From Shewanella halifaxensis HAW-EB4 (GTDB lineage: Bacteria > Pseudomonadota > Gammaproteobacteria > Enterobacterales > Shewanellaceae), in contig NC_010334.1 in NCBI RefSeq assembly GCF_000019185.1, positions 4,464,001 through 4,528,000 on the forward strand: DNA of 64,000 nucleotides, in the 5' to 3' direction. The translations under genes and the position numbers were made by a program. A model generated the notes under the pieces. The model was not told the DNA's origin. It was given only the letters and a program-made list of their open reading frames with translations, and searched no databases. Below, one piece after another: positions 8,816 through 17,481 of this stretch (positions are counted from its first letter, which is position 1; each line of letters opens with the position of its first letter).

Positions 8816-11041
8816 ATGCGCAATGCATTGATTGCCGCCATCGCTCTATCGACGGGGATGCTGCCATCAGCCGTAGCATTGGCCGATGAAGGACAATGGC
8901 AACCCTATCAAATGCCCTCTATCGCCGATAAGCTTAGCGAACGTGGCATCGACATTCCGGCTAAACAGTTAGCGGACTTAACCAGCTACCCAATGAATGC
9001 AGTAGTTGGCCTCGGCTATTGTACCGCCAGTTTTGTTTCGCCCCAAGGCTTAGTTGTGACAAACCATCATTGCGCCTATCGAGCGATTCAATATAACAGC
9101 AAAAAAGAGCACAATTATCTCGCCGATGGCTTTTTAGCAACCAGTAAAGACAAAGAGCCAACAGCGGGTCCGAACGAGCGCCTCTATATAACCGAAGCGG
9201 TTACCGATGTCTCTGAGCAGGTTAAGAAAGATATCGGCGAAGAGCCACTCAAGCGCTACGAAAATATCCAAGCTAACCGCAAGGCGCTCATCAAAGAGTG
9301 TGAAAGCGATGATAACTATCGCTGCTCAGTGCGAAGCTTCCACAACGGCCTAGAATATTATCTGATTAAGCAGCTGATTATTCGTGATGTACGCCTAGTG
9401 TACGCGCCTCCTGAAAGCGCCGGTGCCTTTGGCGGTGATATCGACAACTACGAATATCCTCGCCACTCAGCCGACTTTACCTTCCTGCGCGCCTACGTTG
9501 GTAAAGATGGCAAACCAGCAGCATTTGCCGAAGACAACGTGCCTTATGTACCGAAGAGCTACTTAAAGATCAATGCAGACGGCGTAAAAGCTGGCGACGG
9601 TGTATTTGTCGCGGGTTACCCAGGCTCTACTAGTCGCTACCGTTTAACCAGCGAACTTAAGTTTGCTAGCGATTGGTTATATCCAACGCTAGCGACACGC
9701 TATCAGCTGCGTATCGATACTATCGAAACCATGAGCGCTAACGATAAAGACGTTAAAATCAAGTATGCAGGCACATTAGCTGGCATGGCAAACCGTATGA
9801 AGAAGTACAACGGTTTGTTAGATGGTTTTAAGGCCACCGATATCACAGGTATCAAGCAAAGCCGTGAAGATGATTTTAGCGCATGGCTGGCAAAAGATGC
9901 TGAGTATCAATCATTCCAAACTCAGTTTGATGAGCTTGAAACCTTACTGGTTGAGCAGCGTCTGCAACGTCAAGGTCGCTACTACTTTGAGAATGCCCAG
10001 AGCAGTACCCTGCTATCGACGGCGAATAAGCTCTACCGTCTAGCCAAAGAGAAACAGAAGAGCGATGCCGAGCGTGAAGAGGGCTACCAAGAGCGCGATA
10101 TGAAGATGTTTAAAGCGCGCCTTAAGCGTCTAGACTCAAGCTTTGCCATTAGCGTCGACAAGACACTGTGGATGCAAGACTTGGAGGCCTATCTTGCCCA
10201 AGATAATCGCGTAGCTCAGTTAGACGCCATGTTGAATGAAGGTGATAGTGATAGCGAGATCGGCCTAAGCGAAAAGCTTGATGCACTCTATGCGCTTAGC
10301 TCGCTAACCGACAAAGACAAGCGCCTAGCGTGGATGGACGCCGACGCGGCAGATTTTGAAACCAGTGCCGACCCATTTATCCGCTTAGCTGTTGCCCTGT
10401 ACCCGCAAAACATGCAGGCAGAGGTGGATGCTAAGACACTCGCGGGTAAGCTCTCGAAATCACGTCCAGACTACATGAAAGCCGTTATTGCTTACAACAA
10501 AGCCAATGGCTGGCCTGTATACCCAGATGCCAACGGTACACTGCGGATCACTTACGGTATGGTCGATGGTTACCAGTCAACCGATGCGCTTTATAAGCAG
10601 CCATTTACCCGCTTAGAAGGCATTACAGCTAAGCATACAGGCGAAGAGCCGTTTAACGCGCCAGCTAAGTTGTTAGAGGCCATTGAAGCTAAACGATACG
10701 GCAGCCATGCTGTTGAAACCGTTTATCAAGATCCTGCCTCGTGGATTTGTCGTCTGTTCTCCTGCTTAGATAAGCCTGAGAGCTTTGGTTCCGTGCCAGT
10801 AAACTTCCTATCAAGCGTCGATACCACGGGGGGGAACTCAGGTTCACCAGTATTTAATGGTAAAGGTGAGCTCGTCGGTCTAAATTTTGACTCAACTTAC
10901 GAAGCGATTACCAAAGATTGGTTCTTTAACCCAACCATCACCCGTGCCGTGCATGTGGATATTCGCTACATTCTATGGATGATGGATGAAGTCGATAACG
11001 CTCAAAATCTGATTCAAGAGTTAGACTTAGTGAACAACTAA
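8816..11041 (+). CDS. S46-family dipeptidyl peptidase (DPP7/DPP11-like)
   Basis: Exported serine dipeptidyl peptidase that removes N-terminal dipeptides from oligopeptides, probably in the periplasm. 741 residues, with a signal peptide ending 'AVALA'. The trypsin-like triad is visible: His in 'VTNHHCAY' (about residue 85), Asp in 'GGDIDNYEYPRHSADF' (about 220), Ser in 'TGGNSGSPVFNG' (about 675). In 'GLNFDSTYEAI' the residue after the conserved Phe-Asp is serine. By literature on this family, Gly here marks DPP7 (hydrophobic P1) and Arg or Ser marks DPP11 (acidic P1), so Asp/Glu preference is inferred. ATG 8816 has AAGGAAAG upstream. It sits alone on the plus strand, between oppositely oriented dnaB and rplI. 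Confidence 0.92.
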   Translation: MRNALIAAIALSTGMLPSAVALADEGQWQPYQMPSIADKLSERGIDIPAKQLADLTSYPMNAVVGLGYCTASFVSPQGLVVTNHHCAYRAIQYNSKKEHNYLADGFLATSKDKEPTAGPNERLYITEAVTDVSEQVKKDIGEEPLKRYENIQANRKALIKECESDDNYRCSVRSFHNGLEYYLIKQLIIRDVRLVYAPPESAGAFGGDIDNYEYPRHSADFTFLRAYVGKDGKPAAFAEDNVPYVPKSYLKINADGVKAGDGVFVAGYPGSTSRYRLTSELKFASDWLYPTLATRYQLRIDTIETMSANDKDVKIKYAGTLAGMANRMKKYNGLLDGFKATDITGIKQSREDDFSAWLAKDAEYQSFQTQFDELETLLVEQRLQRQGRYYFENAQSSTLLSTANKLYRLAKEKQKSDAEREEGYQERDMKMFKARLKRLDSSFAISVDKTLWMQDLEAYLAQDNRVAQLDAMLNEGDSDSEIGLSEKLDALYALSSLTDKDKRLAWMDADAADFETSADPFIRLAVALYPQNMQAEVDAKTLAGKLSKSRPDYMKAVIAYNKANGWPVYPDANGTLRITYGMVDGYQSTDALYKQPFTRLEGITAKHTGEEPFNAPAKLLEAIEAKRYGSHAVETVYQDPASWICRLFSCLDKPESFGSVPVNFLSSVDTTGGNSGSPVFNGKGELVGLNFDSTYEAITKDWFFNPTITRAVHVDIRYILWMMDEVDNAQNLIQELDLVNN

Positions 11042-11065
11042 TTCGGTCCGATTATAGATAAAGCA

Positions 11066-11102
11066 AAAAGGCATCTGAGCAGCGCTCATATGCCTTTTTT
11101 AT
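11066..11102 (+). terminator. Terminator of S46 peptidase gene
   Basis: AAAAAGGCAT and ATGCCTTTTT form a stem around a 16-base loop, with a run of T at the end. It starts 25 bp after the peptidase stop codon. Confidence 0.85.
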
Positions 11103-11300
11103 TTGCACGGCTATTCATGCCCTACCTCCCTACTTTTCTTCGAACCATCTTTATAAACCCATCTCAATATCTAGATAGGTTTTTATGCCAACAAGCTTTT
11201 TGTATTGGCTTTGTATATTGTTGCTTGAGCTCAACACAAAATGCGACCGATATTCACGGGATAAAGCCTGACCTACAGCAAACCGTCTTTCAGTTTCAAC

Positions 11301-11390
11301 TATTCCTACTTTTCCTACTTTTCCTACTTTTCCTGCTTTTCCTGCTTTTCCTGCTTTTCCTGCTTTTCCTGCTTTTCCTGCTTTTCCTGC
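11301..11390. repeat. 9-bp tandem repeat, 10 units
   Basis: Ten head-to-tail 9-bp units: one TATTCCTAC, two TTTTCCTAC, then seven identical TTTTCCTGC. The graded change from variant to uniform units suggests recent expansion at one end by slippage. It lies outside genes, between terminators. Confidence 0.95.
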
Positions 11391-11408
11391 AATGCTATTT
11401 TTCAGGCA

Positions 11409-11448
11409 TAAAAAAACACCGCGCTAATAAATTAGGGCGGTGTTTTTA
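11409..11448. terminator. Bidirectional terminator (rplI operon)
   Basis: AAAAACACCGC pairs with GCGGTGTTTTT around an AT-rich loop, with T runs on both strands. It ends the rpsF-priB-rpsR-rplI operon. Confidence 0.85.
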
Positions 11449-11474
11449 TTAAAGCATTTGCTTAGAGCAAATTA

Positions 11475-11927
11475 TTAAGCTTCTGCAACAACAGAAAGTT
11501 TAACGATTGCTTTAACTTCAGTGTGAACTTGAACTTCAACTTCGAATTCACCAGTAGTGCGGATAGCACCTAGTGGAAGACGAACTTCGCTCTTAGCTAG
11601 TTCAACACCAGCAGCTGTAACTGCATCAGCGATATCACGGTTGCCAATTGAACCGAATAGCTTGCCTTCGTCACCAGCTTTAGAAGCGATAACAACAGAC
11701 TCAAGTGCAGAGATTTTCTCAGCGCGTTGAGTAGCAGCAGCTAGGTCAGCAGCTAACTTAGCTTCTAGATCAGCACGACGTGCTTCAAAAACTTCAGTGT
11801 TAGCAGCGTTAGCAACAACAGCTTTACCTTGTGGTAAAAGGAAGTTACGTGCGTAACCCGCTTTTACAGAAACTTGGTCACCCAAGTTGCCTAGGTTAGC
11901 GATTTTATCAAGTAAAATAACGTTCAT
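11475..11927 (-). CDS. rplI: 50S ribosomal protein L9
   Basis: Large-subunit protein, 150 residues, the normal length. It opens with 'MNVILLDKIANLGNLGDQV', the conserved N-terminal rRNA-binding domain. A long connecting helix follows, then the C-terminal domain. It is the last gene of the rpsF-priB-rpsR-rplI operon, 27 bp after rpsR. Confidence 0.99.
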   Translation of the reverse strand: MNVILLDKIANLGNLGDQVSVKAGYARNFLLPQGKAVVANAANTEVFEARRADLEAKLAADLAAATQRAEKISALESVVIASKAGDEGKLFGSIGNRDIADAVTAAGVELAKSEVRLPLGAIRTTGEFEVEVQVHTEVKAIVKLSVVAEA

Positions 11928-11954
11928 TTTATATTCCTCTAAATTAATGCAGTA

Positions 11955-12182
11955 TTACTGATGTAAATCAGTGTACGGCAGTAGAGAAAGATAACGAGCA
12001 CGCTTGATAGCGCGAGCTAGTTGACGTTGATATTTAGCGTTTGTACCAGTGATACGACTAGGAACAATTTTACCACTTTCAGTGATGTAGTTCTTCAAAG
12101 TTACGATATCTTTGTAATCGATCTCGGTAACGCCTTCTGCAGTGAAACGGCAGAACTTGCGACGACGGAAATAACGTGCCAT
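11955..12182 (-). CDS. rpsR: 30S ribosomal protein S18
   Basis: Small-subunit protein of 75 residues that pairs with S6 on 16S rRNA. 'MARYFRRRKFCRFTAEG' and 'LARAIKRARYLSLLPY' are diagnostic. It lies 11 bp downstream of priB in the standard gammaproteobacterial operon. Confidence 0.99.
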   Translation of the reverse strand: MARYFRRRKFCRFTAEGVTEIDYKDIVTLKNYITESGKIVPSRITGTNAKYQRQLARAIKRARYLSLLPYTDLHQ

Positions 12183-12193
12183 GTGACAGTCTC

Positions 12194-12499
12194 CTAAGTT
12201 TTCAATTCGACATTTTCAGCGTGTAAAACCAAGCGATTTTGACCATTTCTGCTCTGTTGCAGATTAATGAAGCCTTCGACTTGTATTTCAACGCCGGCTT
12301 TCAGATTTTTTGAAACACTATTAAAGTGTTCACCACTTAACACAACTTGGATTTGGCAATAAACGTTGCGTAACATTCCTGCTTCGTAACGCTGCGATTT
12401 GTGTTCTAACATCACTACCGTATGGGCAATGCCTGCTGGACTATCAAATTGCCTAGAACGCGTAATGGTTCCTGCTAATACCAAATTGTTTGTGGTCAC
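12194..12499 (-). CDS. priB: Primosomal replication protein N (PriB)
   Basis: Single-stranded-DNA-binding OB-fold protein of the PriA-dependent replication restart primosome, 101 residues. It begins 'MTTNNLVLAGTITRS', with 'VMLEHKSQRYEAG' and 'VEGFINLQQSRNGQNRLVLHAE' spanning the OB strands. The start is GTG 12499, only eight bases after the rpsF stop, so translation is probably coupled to rpsF. Its place between rpsF and rpsR is the normal one. Confidence 0.97.
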   Translation of the reverse strand: MTTNNLVLAGTITRSRQFDSPAGIAHTVVMLEHKSQRYEAGMLRNVYCQIQVVLSGEHFNSVSKNLKAGVEIQVEGFINLQQSRNGQNRLVLHAENVELKT

Positions 12500-12507
12500 A
12501 AAAAAAC

Positions 12508-12921
12508 TTACTCAGCAGTGTTTTCAGCGCTTTCTTCAACTTCTTCAGCAGCTTCTGCACGAGGTGCACGCTCTTCAGATGAACGACGTGTATCGCGCTC
12601 GTCTTTAGCTTTAGCCATTGGAGATGCTTCAGTGATGGCAGCTTTAGTACGCATAACCATGCTACGCAAAACAGCGTCGTTGAAACGGAAAGCTGTTTCA
12701 AGTTCTTCAACCGCTTCAGCAGTAGTCTCTACGTTCAAAAGAACATAGTGAGCTTTATGCAACTCGATGATTGGGTAAGCCAATTGACGACGGCCCCAGT
12801 CTTCTAAACGGTGAATTTGACCGCCAGCTTGGGTAAGAATACCCGTGTAACGTTCGATCATACCTGGCACTTGCTCACTCTGATCAGGGTGAACTAAAAA
12901 TACGATTTCATAATGACGCAT
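12508..12921 (-). CDS. rpsF: 30S ribosomal protein S6
   Basis: Small-subunit protein, 137 residues. 'MRHYEIVFLVHPDQSEQV' and 'LEDWGRRQLAYPI' identify the ferredoxin-like S6 fold. The last 35 residues are a Glu/Ala/Arg-rich acidic tail; in E. coli such a tail receives extra glutamates from RimK, though whether that happens here is unknown. The ATG has TAAGGAG upstream. First gene of the operon. Confidence 0.99.
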   Translation of the reverse strand: MRHYEIVFLVHPDQSEQVPGMIERYTGILTQAGGQIHRLEDWGRRQLAYPIIELHKAHYVLLNVETTAEAVEELETAFRFNDAVLRSMVMRTKAAITEASPMAKAKDERDTRRSSEERAPRAEAAEEVEESAENTAE

Positions 12922-12945
12922 TTTTTTGCTCCTTACGGTTATCTA

Positions 12946-12980
12946 GCCTCGTTGTTGGCTCAGTCAGACCTAATAGAGGC
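12946..12980 (-). promoter_or_regulatory. Leader stem-loop of rpsF operon
   Basis: On the minus strand GCCTC (12980-12976) can pair with GAGGC (12950-12946), enclosing about 25 bases, between promoter and rpsF start. Gammaproteobacterial rpsF leaders can bind the S6:S18 complex for autoregulation; I infer that role from position and did not match a full motif. Confidence 0.35.
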
Positions 12981-13016
12981 AAGGAACTAATTAAAGTGAC
13001 TGAATTAAGCCGCGGA

Positions 13017-13045
13017 ATAGTACATAAACTCAAGCAATAATTCAA
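13017..13045 (-). promoter_or_regulatory. Sigma-70 promoter of the rpsF operon
   Basis: Read on the minus strand: TTGAAT (-35, 13045-13040), 17-base spacer, TACTAT (-10, 13022-13017), about 95 bases before the rpsF start. Hexamers and spacing are near consensus. Confidence 0.65.
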
Positions 13046-13252
13046 GCAATTATTAATCAGCCTAGTAATGGCGCTCCATGATGCAAAAAATTCGCGTGGA
13101 ACAACACGCCAGCCTCACATGTGGGCGTGGATCCCAATAAGCTCTATATAAGCTGAAAAGCTAAAGTAATCTAGTTTGCGTGAAGACTGATTCTAGGTAT
13201 TATGTCGCTACGACAAAATAACCCTCTAAAGACAACACCAAGAATAAGAATA

Positions 13253-13996
13253 ATGCTAAAAACTCTCTTTGTTGTAATCGCTCTAATGTTCTCACAAGCG
13301 GCCTTCGCCTTAGTGCCACCGGACTACCAAGAGCCTCCTAGCGATCTGACTGCGGAAATTGAAGCGGGTTTCCAGCTCAATACTGGTAATACCGAATCCA
13401 GTAGCTTTAACGGCAGAACCAAATTGGTTTACGATACTAACCAGACGCGGCAAGAGGGAACGGTTAAAGCGTACTTTGCTGCAGACAACGAAAAAACAAC
13501 TGCAGAAAAATATGACCTTCAAGTGCAGTCAAACTATAAAGTTAATGGCGGTTATTTTTTTGGGCGTGGCGATTTTACCTGGGATCAATTTGGTAGTTAC
13601 ACCCGCATAGCAACCATTTCTGGCGGTTATGGTTTCGATGCGGTTAGCACCTCGAAAACCAAACTGAGCTTAGAAGTCGGTCCCGGTTATCGTTATAATC
13701 TACCTATTGCCACAGACGATGCACCAATTCCAAAATCCAGTAAAGATGTCATCTTACGTACAGCTGCAAAGTTTGAGATGAAGCTACAAGAATATACTAG
13801 CCTCAATGCCGACCTTACCGCCGAAACTGGTGAGGACAATAATACACTGACCTTGGATATGAGTTACAAGAACACCCTATTTCAAGATTGGGCATTTAAG
13901 ATTGGAATGAACGTAAAATACACTCAAGTGGTACCAGAAGGTTCAAAACAGACGGACACTATCACCACCTTTAATCTACTCTATACCTTCCAGTAG
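13253..13996 (+). CDS. DUF481 (YdiY-like) outer membrane protein
   Basis: Predicted small outer-membrane beta barrel, about 247 residues. ATG 13253 is preferred because it begins directly with a signal peptide ('MLKTLFVVIALMFSQAAFA'); the longer frame adds 17 polar residues ahead of it. The mature protein has 'EAGFQLNTGNTESSSFNGR', the typical DUF481 opening, then alternating strands such as 'LSLEVGPGYRYNL', and it ends 'FNLLYTFQ' with an aromatic-containing last strand. Relatives are called salt-induced outer membrane proteins, but their function is unclear. Single gene, divergent from the rpsF operon. Confidence 0.85.
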   Translation: MLKTLFVVIALMFSQAAFALVPPDYQEPPSDLTAEIEAGFQLNTGNTESSSFNGRTKLVYDTNQTRQEGTVKAYFAADNEKTTAEKYDLQVQSNYKVNGGYFFGRGDFTWDQFGSYTRIATISGGYGFDAVSTSKTKLSLEVGPGYRYNLPIATDDAPIPKSSKDVILRTAAKFEMKLQEYTSLNADLTAETGEDNNTLTLDMSYKNTLFQDWAFKIGMNVKYTQVVPEGSKQTDTITTFNLLYTFQ

Positions 13997-14081
13997 AGTG
14001 TAAAAGGTTAGAACTTAGAGGCTCACAAGCTCATGAATAGTGCGCTGCAAGCTAGCGCTAGATTCTATAGAAAGTAACTAA

Positions 14082-14115
14082 TATTAAACTATAGCAACTA
14101 TTAAACTATAGCTAC
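14082..14115. repeat. 17-bp tandem repeat, two copies
   Basis: TATTAAACTATAGCAAC is followed directly by TATTAAACTATAGCTAC (one mismatch). Short slippage duplication between the DUF481 gene and the terminator. Confidence 0.85.
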
Positions 14116-14116
14116 A

Positions 14117-14151
14117 AAAATGCCGATAAGGTTAAACCCTATCGGCATTTT
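14117..14151. terminator. Bidirectional terminator
   Basis: AAAATGCCGATA (14117-14128) and TATCGGCATTTT (14140-14151) form a strong stem with A/T flanks. It serves the DUF481 gene and rlmB. Confidence 0.85.
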
Positions 14152-14215
14152 AAAGTTAATGCCAACTCCGAAATCAAGTGCAAAACTCAAGTCCGAAGCG
14201 CATCCCTCTCATTCA

Positions 14216-14956
14216 TTACGCTAGGCGCTGGCGCACCGCTTCAAACAAGCAAACGCCAGTCGCAACTGAAACGTTTAAGCTCGACACGCTACCCGCCATA
14301 GGAATCGATACCAAAGTATCACAGCTTTCACGCGATAAGCGGCGAAGACCTTTGCCTTCTGCGCCCATTGCGATAGCAAGAGGACCCGTTAGACTCGCTT
14401 GATAAAGCTCACAATCTGCTTCACCGGCTGCGCCAATAATCCAAATGCCCTTCTCTTGCAGGCTACGCATAGTACGTGCAAGGTTAGTCACTTGATAAAG
14501 CGGTACCACTTCTGCTGCGCCGCAAGCCACTTTGCTCACGACTGGTGTTAAGCCAACAGAGTTATCTTTAGGAACAATCACACCATGTACGCCAGCTGCA
14601 TCGGCATTACGTAAACATGCCCCTAGGTTATGCGGGTCGGTAACACCATCTAAGATTAGCAAGAAAGGCACTTCAGTCTTTTCTAGCATTGCAGACAATT
14701 CATTATCACTAAGAATTTTCGCAGGCTTAACCTTGGCAACGACACCTTGGTGTTGACCGCCGTCAGACTTTTCGTCTAACGCCTTGCGAGAAGCATACTG
14801 CACTGACACGCCCCACTCAGCTGCCATTGCAAGAATTGGAGTGAGCCTCGCGTCATCACGACCTTGAAGCACCCACATCTCAATGACACGCTCAGGACTG
14901 TTTTTAAGTACGGCTTCAACCGCGTGTAACCCAAAGGTCATATCTTGCTTTTTCAT
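14216..14956 (-). CDS. rlmB: 23S rRNA (guanosine-2251-2'-O)-methyltransferase RlmB
   Basis: SPOUT-class 2'-O-methyltransferase acting on G2251 of 23S rRNA, 246 residues. An N-terminal substrate-binding domain ('FGLHAVEAVLKNSPE') precedes the knotted catalytic domain with 'DPHNLGACLRNADAAGVHG', 'IAMGAEGKGLRRLS' and 'IPMAGSVSSLNVSVA', the SpoU motifs 1-3. It starts immediately after the rnr stop codon (TAGATG), so the pair is one operon, as in E. coli. Confidence 0.97.
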   Translation of the reverse strand: MKKQDMTFGLHAVEAVLKNSPERVIEMWVLQGRDDARLTPILAMAAEWGVSVQYASRKALDEKSDGGQHQGVVAKVKPAKILSDNELSAMLEKTEVPFLLILDGVTDPHNLGACLRNADAAGVHGVIVPKDNSVGLTPVVSKVACGAAEVVPLYQVTNLARTMRSLQEKGIWIIGAAGEADCELYQASLTGPLAIAMGAEGKGLRRLSRESCDTLVSIPMAGSVSSLNVSVATGVCLFEAVRQRLA

Positions 14957-17440
14957 CTATTTCTTACTCGCTTTACGCTTGGCTGACTTAGCTTTACTTG
15001 CTGAAGATTTTTTTGCCGAAGCTTTTGTCTTAGTCTTTTTAGCTGCAGCGCTGCTGCCGCTCTTATATTTACCGCCGCTCGACTTAGCACCTGAACGACT
15101 CGGCTTACGTTTTGTCTCAGACTTAGACTCAGAGTCACCCTCTGCGCCTTTACCTCTAGAAGACTCACGCTTAGCCCCAAGCTTTGCACCTTCGCGATTC
15201 ACTCGCTCACGCGCGGTTAACGGCTTAGTTGGTCTACGACGTTTACCACCTGCAGAGTCGCCTTCCATCATCAAGTCAATTTGACGGTCATCGAGGTTCA
15301 CGCCAGCAACTTTAACCGTTACCGTATCACCAATCTGATAAACCTGACCCGAGGCCTCGCCCACTAAACGCTGGCGCATATTATCATATTGGTAATAATC
15401 ACTGCCTAGGCTTGAGATATGCACTAGACCATCGATAAACAGGTCATTTAAGCGCACGAACATGCCAAAATGTGTCACAGAGGCAATAACCGCCTCAAAA
15501 GTATCACCAACGTGATCTTGCATAAACTCGCATTTAAGCCAGTCATTCACATCACGGGTCGCTTCATCAGCTCGGCGCTCAGTAGTCGAACACTCTTCAC
15601 CAAGCTGATCTAGCTCTTCAATCTTGTAGTGGTAACCACCATCGGCAGTCCACTGGTCGGTTAATGCTGTATTTTCTTGCTTAGCAAGTAGGTAACGGAT
15701 CACTCGGTGCAAGATCAAATCTGGGTAACGACGGATTGGCGACGTGAAGTGCGAATACTCCTCAAGCGCCAAACCAAAGTGACCTTCATTATCTGGTGTA
15801 TAAGTCGCTTGGCGCATTGAGCGCAGCAACATCACCTGAATCAGCTCAGCATCGGGTCTATCAGCAACCTGCTCCATTACCGCTTGGTAATCTTTAGGCT
15901 CAGGCTCTAAACCACCTTCCATCGTCAAGCCACGTTCTTTAAGGAAATCTTTAAAGTTGGTTAGCTTCTGCTCTGACGGTGACTCATGCACACGGTATAA
16001 CACTTCACCTTTGTGCTTTTTAACAAATTTAGCTGACGCAACGTTAGCTAAGATCATGCATTCTTCGATAATTTTATGCGCTTGATTACGGCTGCGCGGC
16101 ACAATCTTGTCGATCTTACGTTGCTCATTGAAGATAAACTGGGTTTCAGTGGTTTCAAAAGCAATTGCACCACGTTCGGCGCGAGTTTCATCTAATGTCA
16201 GGTACAGTGATTGTAATGTCTGCAGGTGCGGAAATATTGGCTTAAGCTCATCGCTTACCTCACCGCCCTCAAGCATATCGGCAACCTGGGTATAGGTTAA
16301 ACGCGCATGAGAATGCATCACTGCCGGATAAAACTTATAGCCCGATAGCTTACCTGCTGCCGAGATAGTCATCTCAGCTACCATGCACAAACGATCGACT
16401 TTTGGCATCAATGAGCACAGACCATTAGAGATCTTCTCAGGCAGCATAGGGATAACTTGCGATGGGAAATACACCGAGTTACCACGTGCGCGCGCTTCTT
16501 TATCCAGTGCCGACTCTGTACGAACGTAATGACTTACGTCTGCAATCGCCACCCACAGGCGCCAGCCGCCAGACTTTTTCTTCTCAGCGTAAACGGCATC
16601 GTCAAAGTCACGCGCATCTTCACCATCGATAGTGACCAGCGGCAACTGACGTAGATCGACGCGGCCCTCTTTATCGGCCTCGGTCACTTCATCAGGAATT
16701 TTACGCAGCTTCTTCTCTATCAAGCCTGACCAAGTGTGCGGCAGATCGTAATTGCGCAGTGCAATCTCAATCTCCATACCCGGAGCCATCTCTTTACCGA
16801 GCACCTCCGTCACTTTACCAGCCGCTTTAACATAACGGCCCGGTCGACGAGTCAGCTCAAGCACCACGATATCGCCTTGGCGCGCGCCCTTGCGATCTTC
16901 TTCCGGAACTAAAATCTCTTGCGTGATGCGGCGGTCATCGGCAATCACAAAGCCCATGCCAGCATCTAGATGAAAGCGACCAACTAATGCGGCGTTACGC
17001 TCTTCTACCAAACGTACAATACGCGCTTCACGGCGACCCTTACGATCGACGCCCGCTTTTTGTGCAAGGACCCTGTCACCGTGGAAATACATCAGCATGT
17101 CACGGTTGTTGATATAAAGGTCGTCCCCTCCCTCTTCTAGCTTTAGAAATCCAAAGCCATCTCGGTGACCAATCACAGTACCAGTTAACAGGTCCATTCT
17201 CTCTGGCAAGCCATATGACTGGCCACGGGTAAAGACTAACTCACCATCACGCTCCATCGCACGCAGGCGACGACGAATAGCTTCTAGTTGCTCTTCACCT
17301 TCAATTTTTAAAGCAGTAGCAATATGCTCTCGGGTTAACGGGGACTTTTGTGAGCGCAAGTAATCTAAAATATACTCGCGACTTGGAATAGGGTTTTCGT
17401 ATTTTTCTTGCTCACGCTTAATATGCGGATCTTGTATCAT
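14957..17440 (-). CDS. rnr: Ribonuclease R
   Basis: Processive 3'-5' exoribonuclease that degrades structured RNA and takes part in trans-translation and cold-shock turnover. 827 residues. Order: N-terminal helix-turn-helix (about 20-85), cold-shock/OB domains, RNB catalytic domain with the metal-binding aspartates in 'IDGEDARDFDDAVYAE' (about 278), an S1 domain near 645-725, and a Lys/Ser/Ala-rich basic tail of about 90 residues. The tail is typical of RNase R and separates it from RNase II. Upstream gene of rnr-rlmB. Confidence 0.98.
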   Translation of the reverse strand: MIQDPHIKREQEKYENPIPSREYILDYLRSQKSPLTREHIATALKIEGEEQLEAIRRRLRAMERDGELVFTRGQSYGLPERMDLLTGTVIGHRDGFGFLKLEEGGDDLYINNRDMLMYFHGDRVLAQKAGVDRKGRREARIVRLVEERNAALVGRFHLDAGMGFVIADDRRITQEILVPEEDRKGARQGDIVVLELTRRPGRYVKAAGKVTEVLGKEMAPGMEIEIALRNYDLPHTWSGLIEKKLRKIPDEVTEADKEGRVDLRQLPLVTIDGEDARDFDDAVYAEKKKSGGWRLWVAIADVSHYVRTESALDKEARARGNSVYFPSQVIPMLPEKISNGLCSLMPKVDRLCMVAEMTISAAGKLSGYKFYPAVMHSHARLTYTQVADMLEGGEVSDELKPIFPHLQTLQSLYLTLDETRAERGAIAFETTETQFIFNEQRKIDKIVPRSRNQAHKIIEECMILANVASAKFVKKHKGEVLYRVHESPSEQKLTNFKDFLKERGLTMEGGLEPEPKDYQAVMEQVADRPDAELIQVMLLRSMRQATYTPDNEGHFGLALEEYSHFTSPIRRYPDLILHRVIRYLLAKQENTALTDQWTADGGYHYKIEELDQLGEECSTTERRADEATRDVNDWLKCEFMQDHVGDTFEAVIASVTHFGMFVRLNDLFIDGLVHISSLGSDYYQYDNMRQRLVGEASGQVYQIGDTVTVKVAGVNLDDRQIDLMMEGDSAGGKRRRPTKPLTARERVNREGAKLGAKRESSRGKGAEGDSESKSETKRKPSRSGAKSSGGKYKSGSSAAAKKTKTKASAKKSSASKAKSAKRKASKK

Positions 17441-17481
17441 TCACTTTCCAAATTAGTGACATGGCCATCTCTAGACCATGC

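Larger units (their letters stand above)
11042..11474. other. Convergent intergenic region with two terminators and a minisatellite
   Basis: 430 bp between the peptidase and rplI. It holds two hairpin terminators and a 9-bp tandem repeat. The open frame across it encodes only a repetitive Leu/Phe tract produced by the repeat, and I do not regard it as a gene. Confidence 0.7.
12922..13252. other. Divergent promoter region, rpsF operon and DUF481 gene
   Basis: 330 bp. It holds the rpsF promoter, a leader stem and, near 13105-13129, a CACGCC/GGCGTG hairpin with a palindromic CACATGTG inside. No gene seen. Confidence 0.6.

Noticed and set aside
11301..11390. Repeat array considered as a CRISPR
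   Set aside because: Units are 9 bp, directly abutting, with no spacers and no cas genes.
11090..11452. 120-residue open frame rich in Leu-Phe
   Set aside because: It is produced by the 9-bp tandem repeat and crosses both terminators; no ribosome site or family resemblance.
12453..12710. 85-residue minus-strand frame inside rpsF and priB
   Set aside because: It is an out-of-frame shadow of two well-supported genes.
14883..15284. 133-residue plus-strand open frame
   Set aside because: It is the complement of the lysine-rich RNase R tail and the rlmB start; its Leu/Ala-rich composition follows from that.
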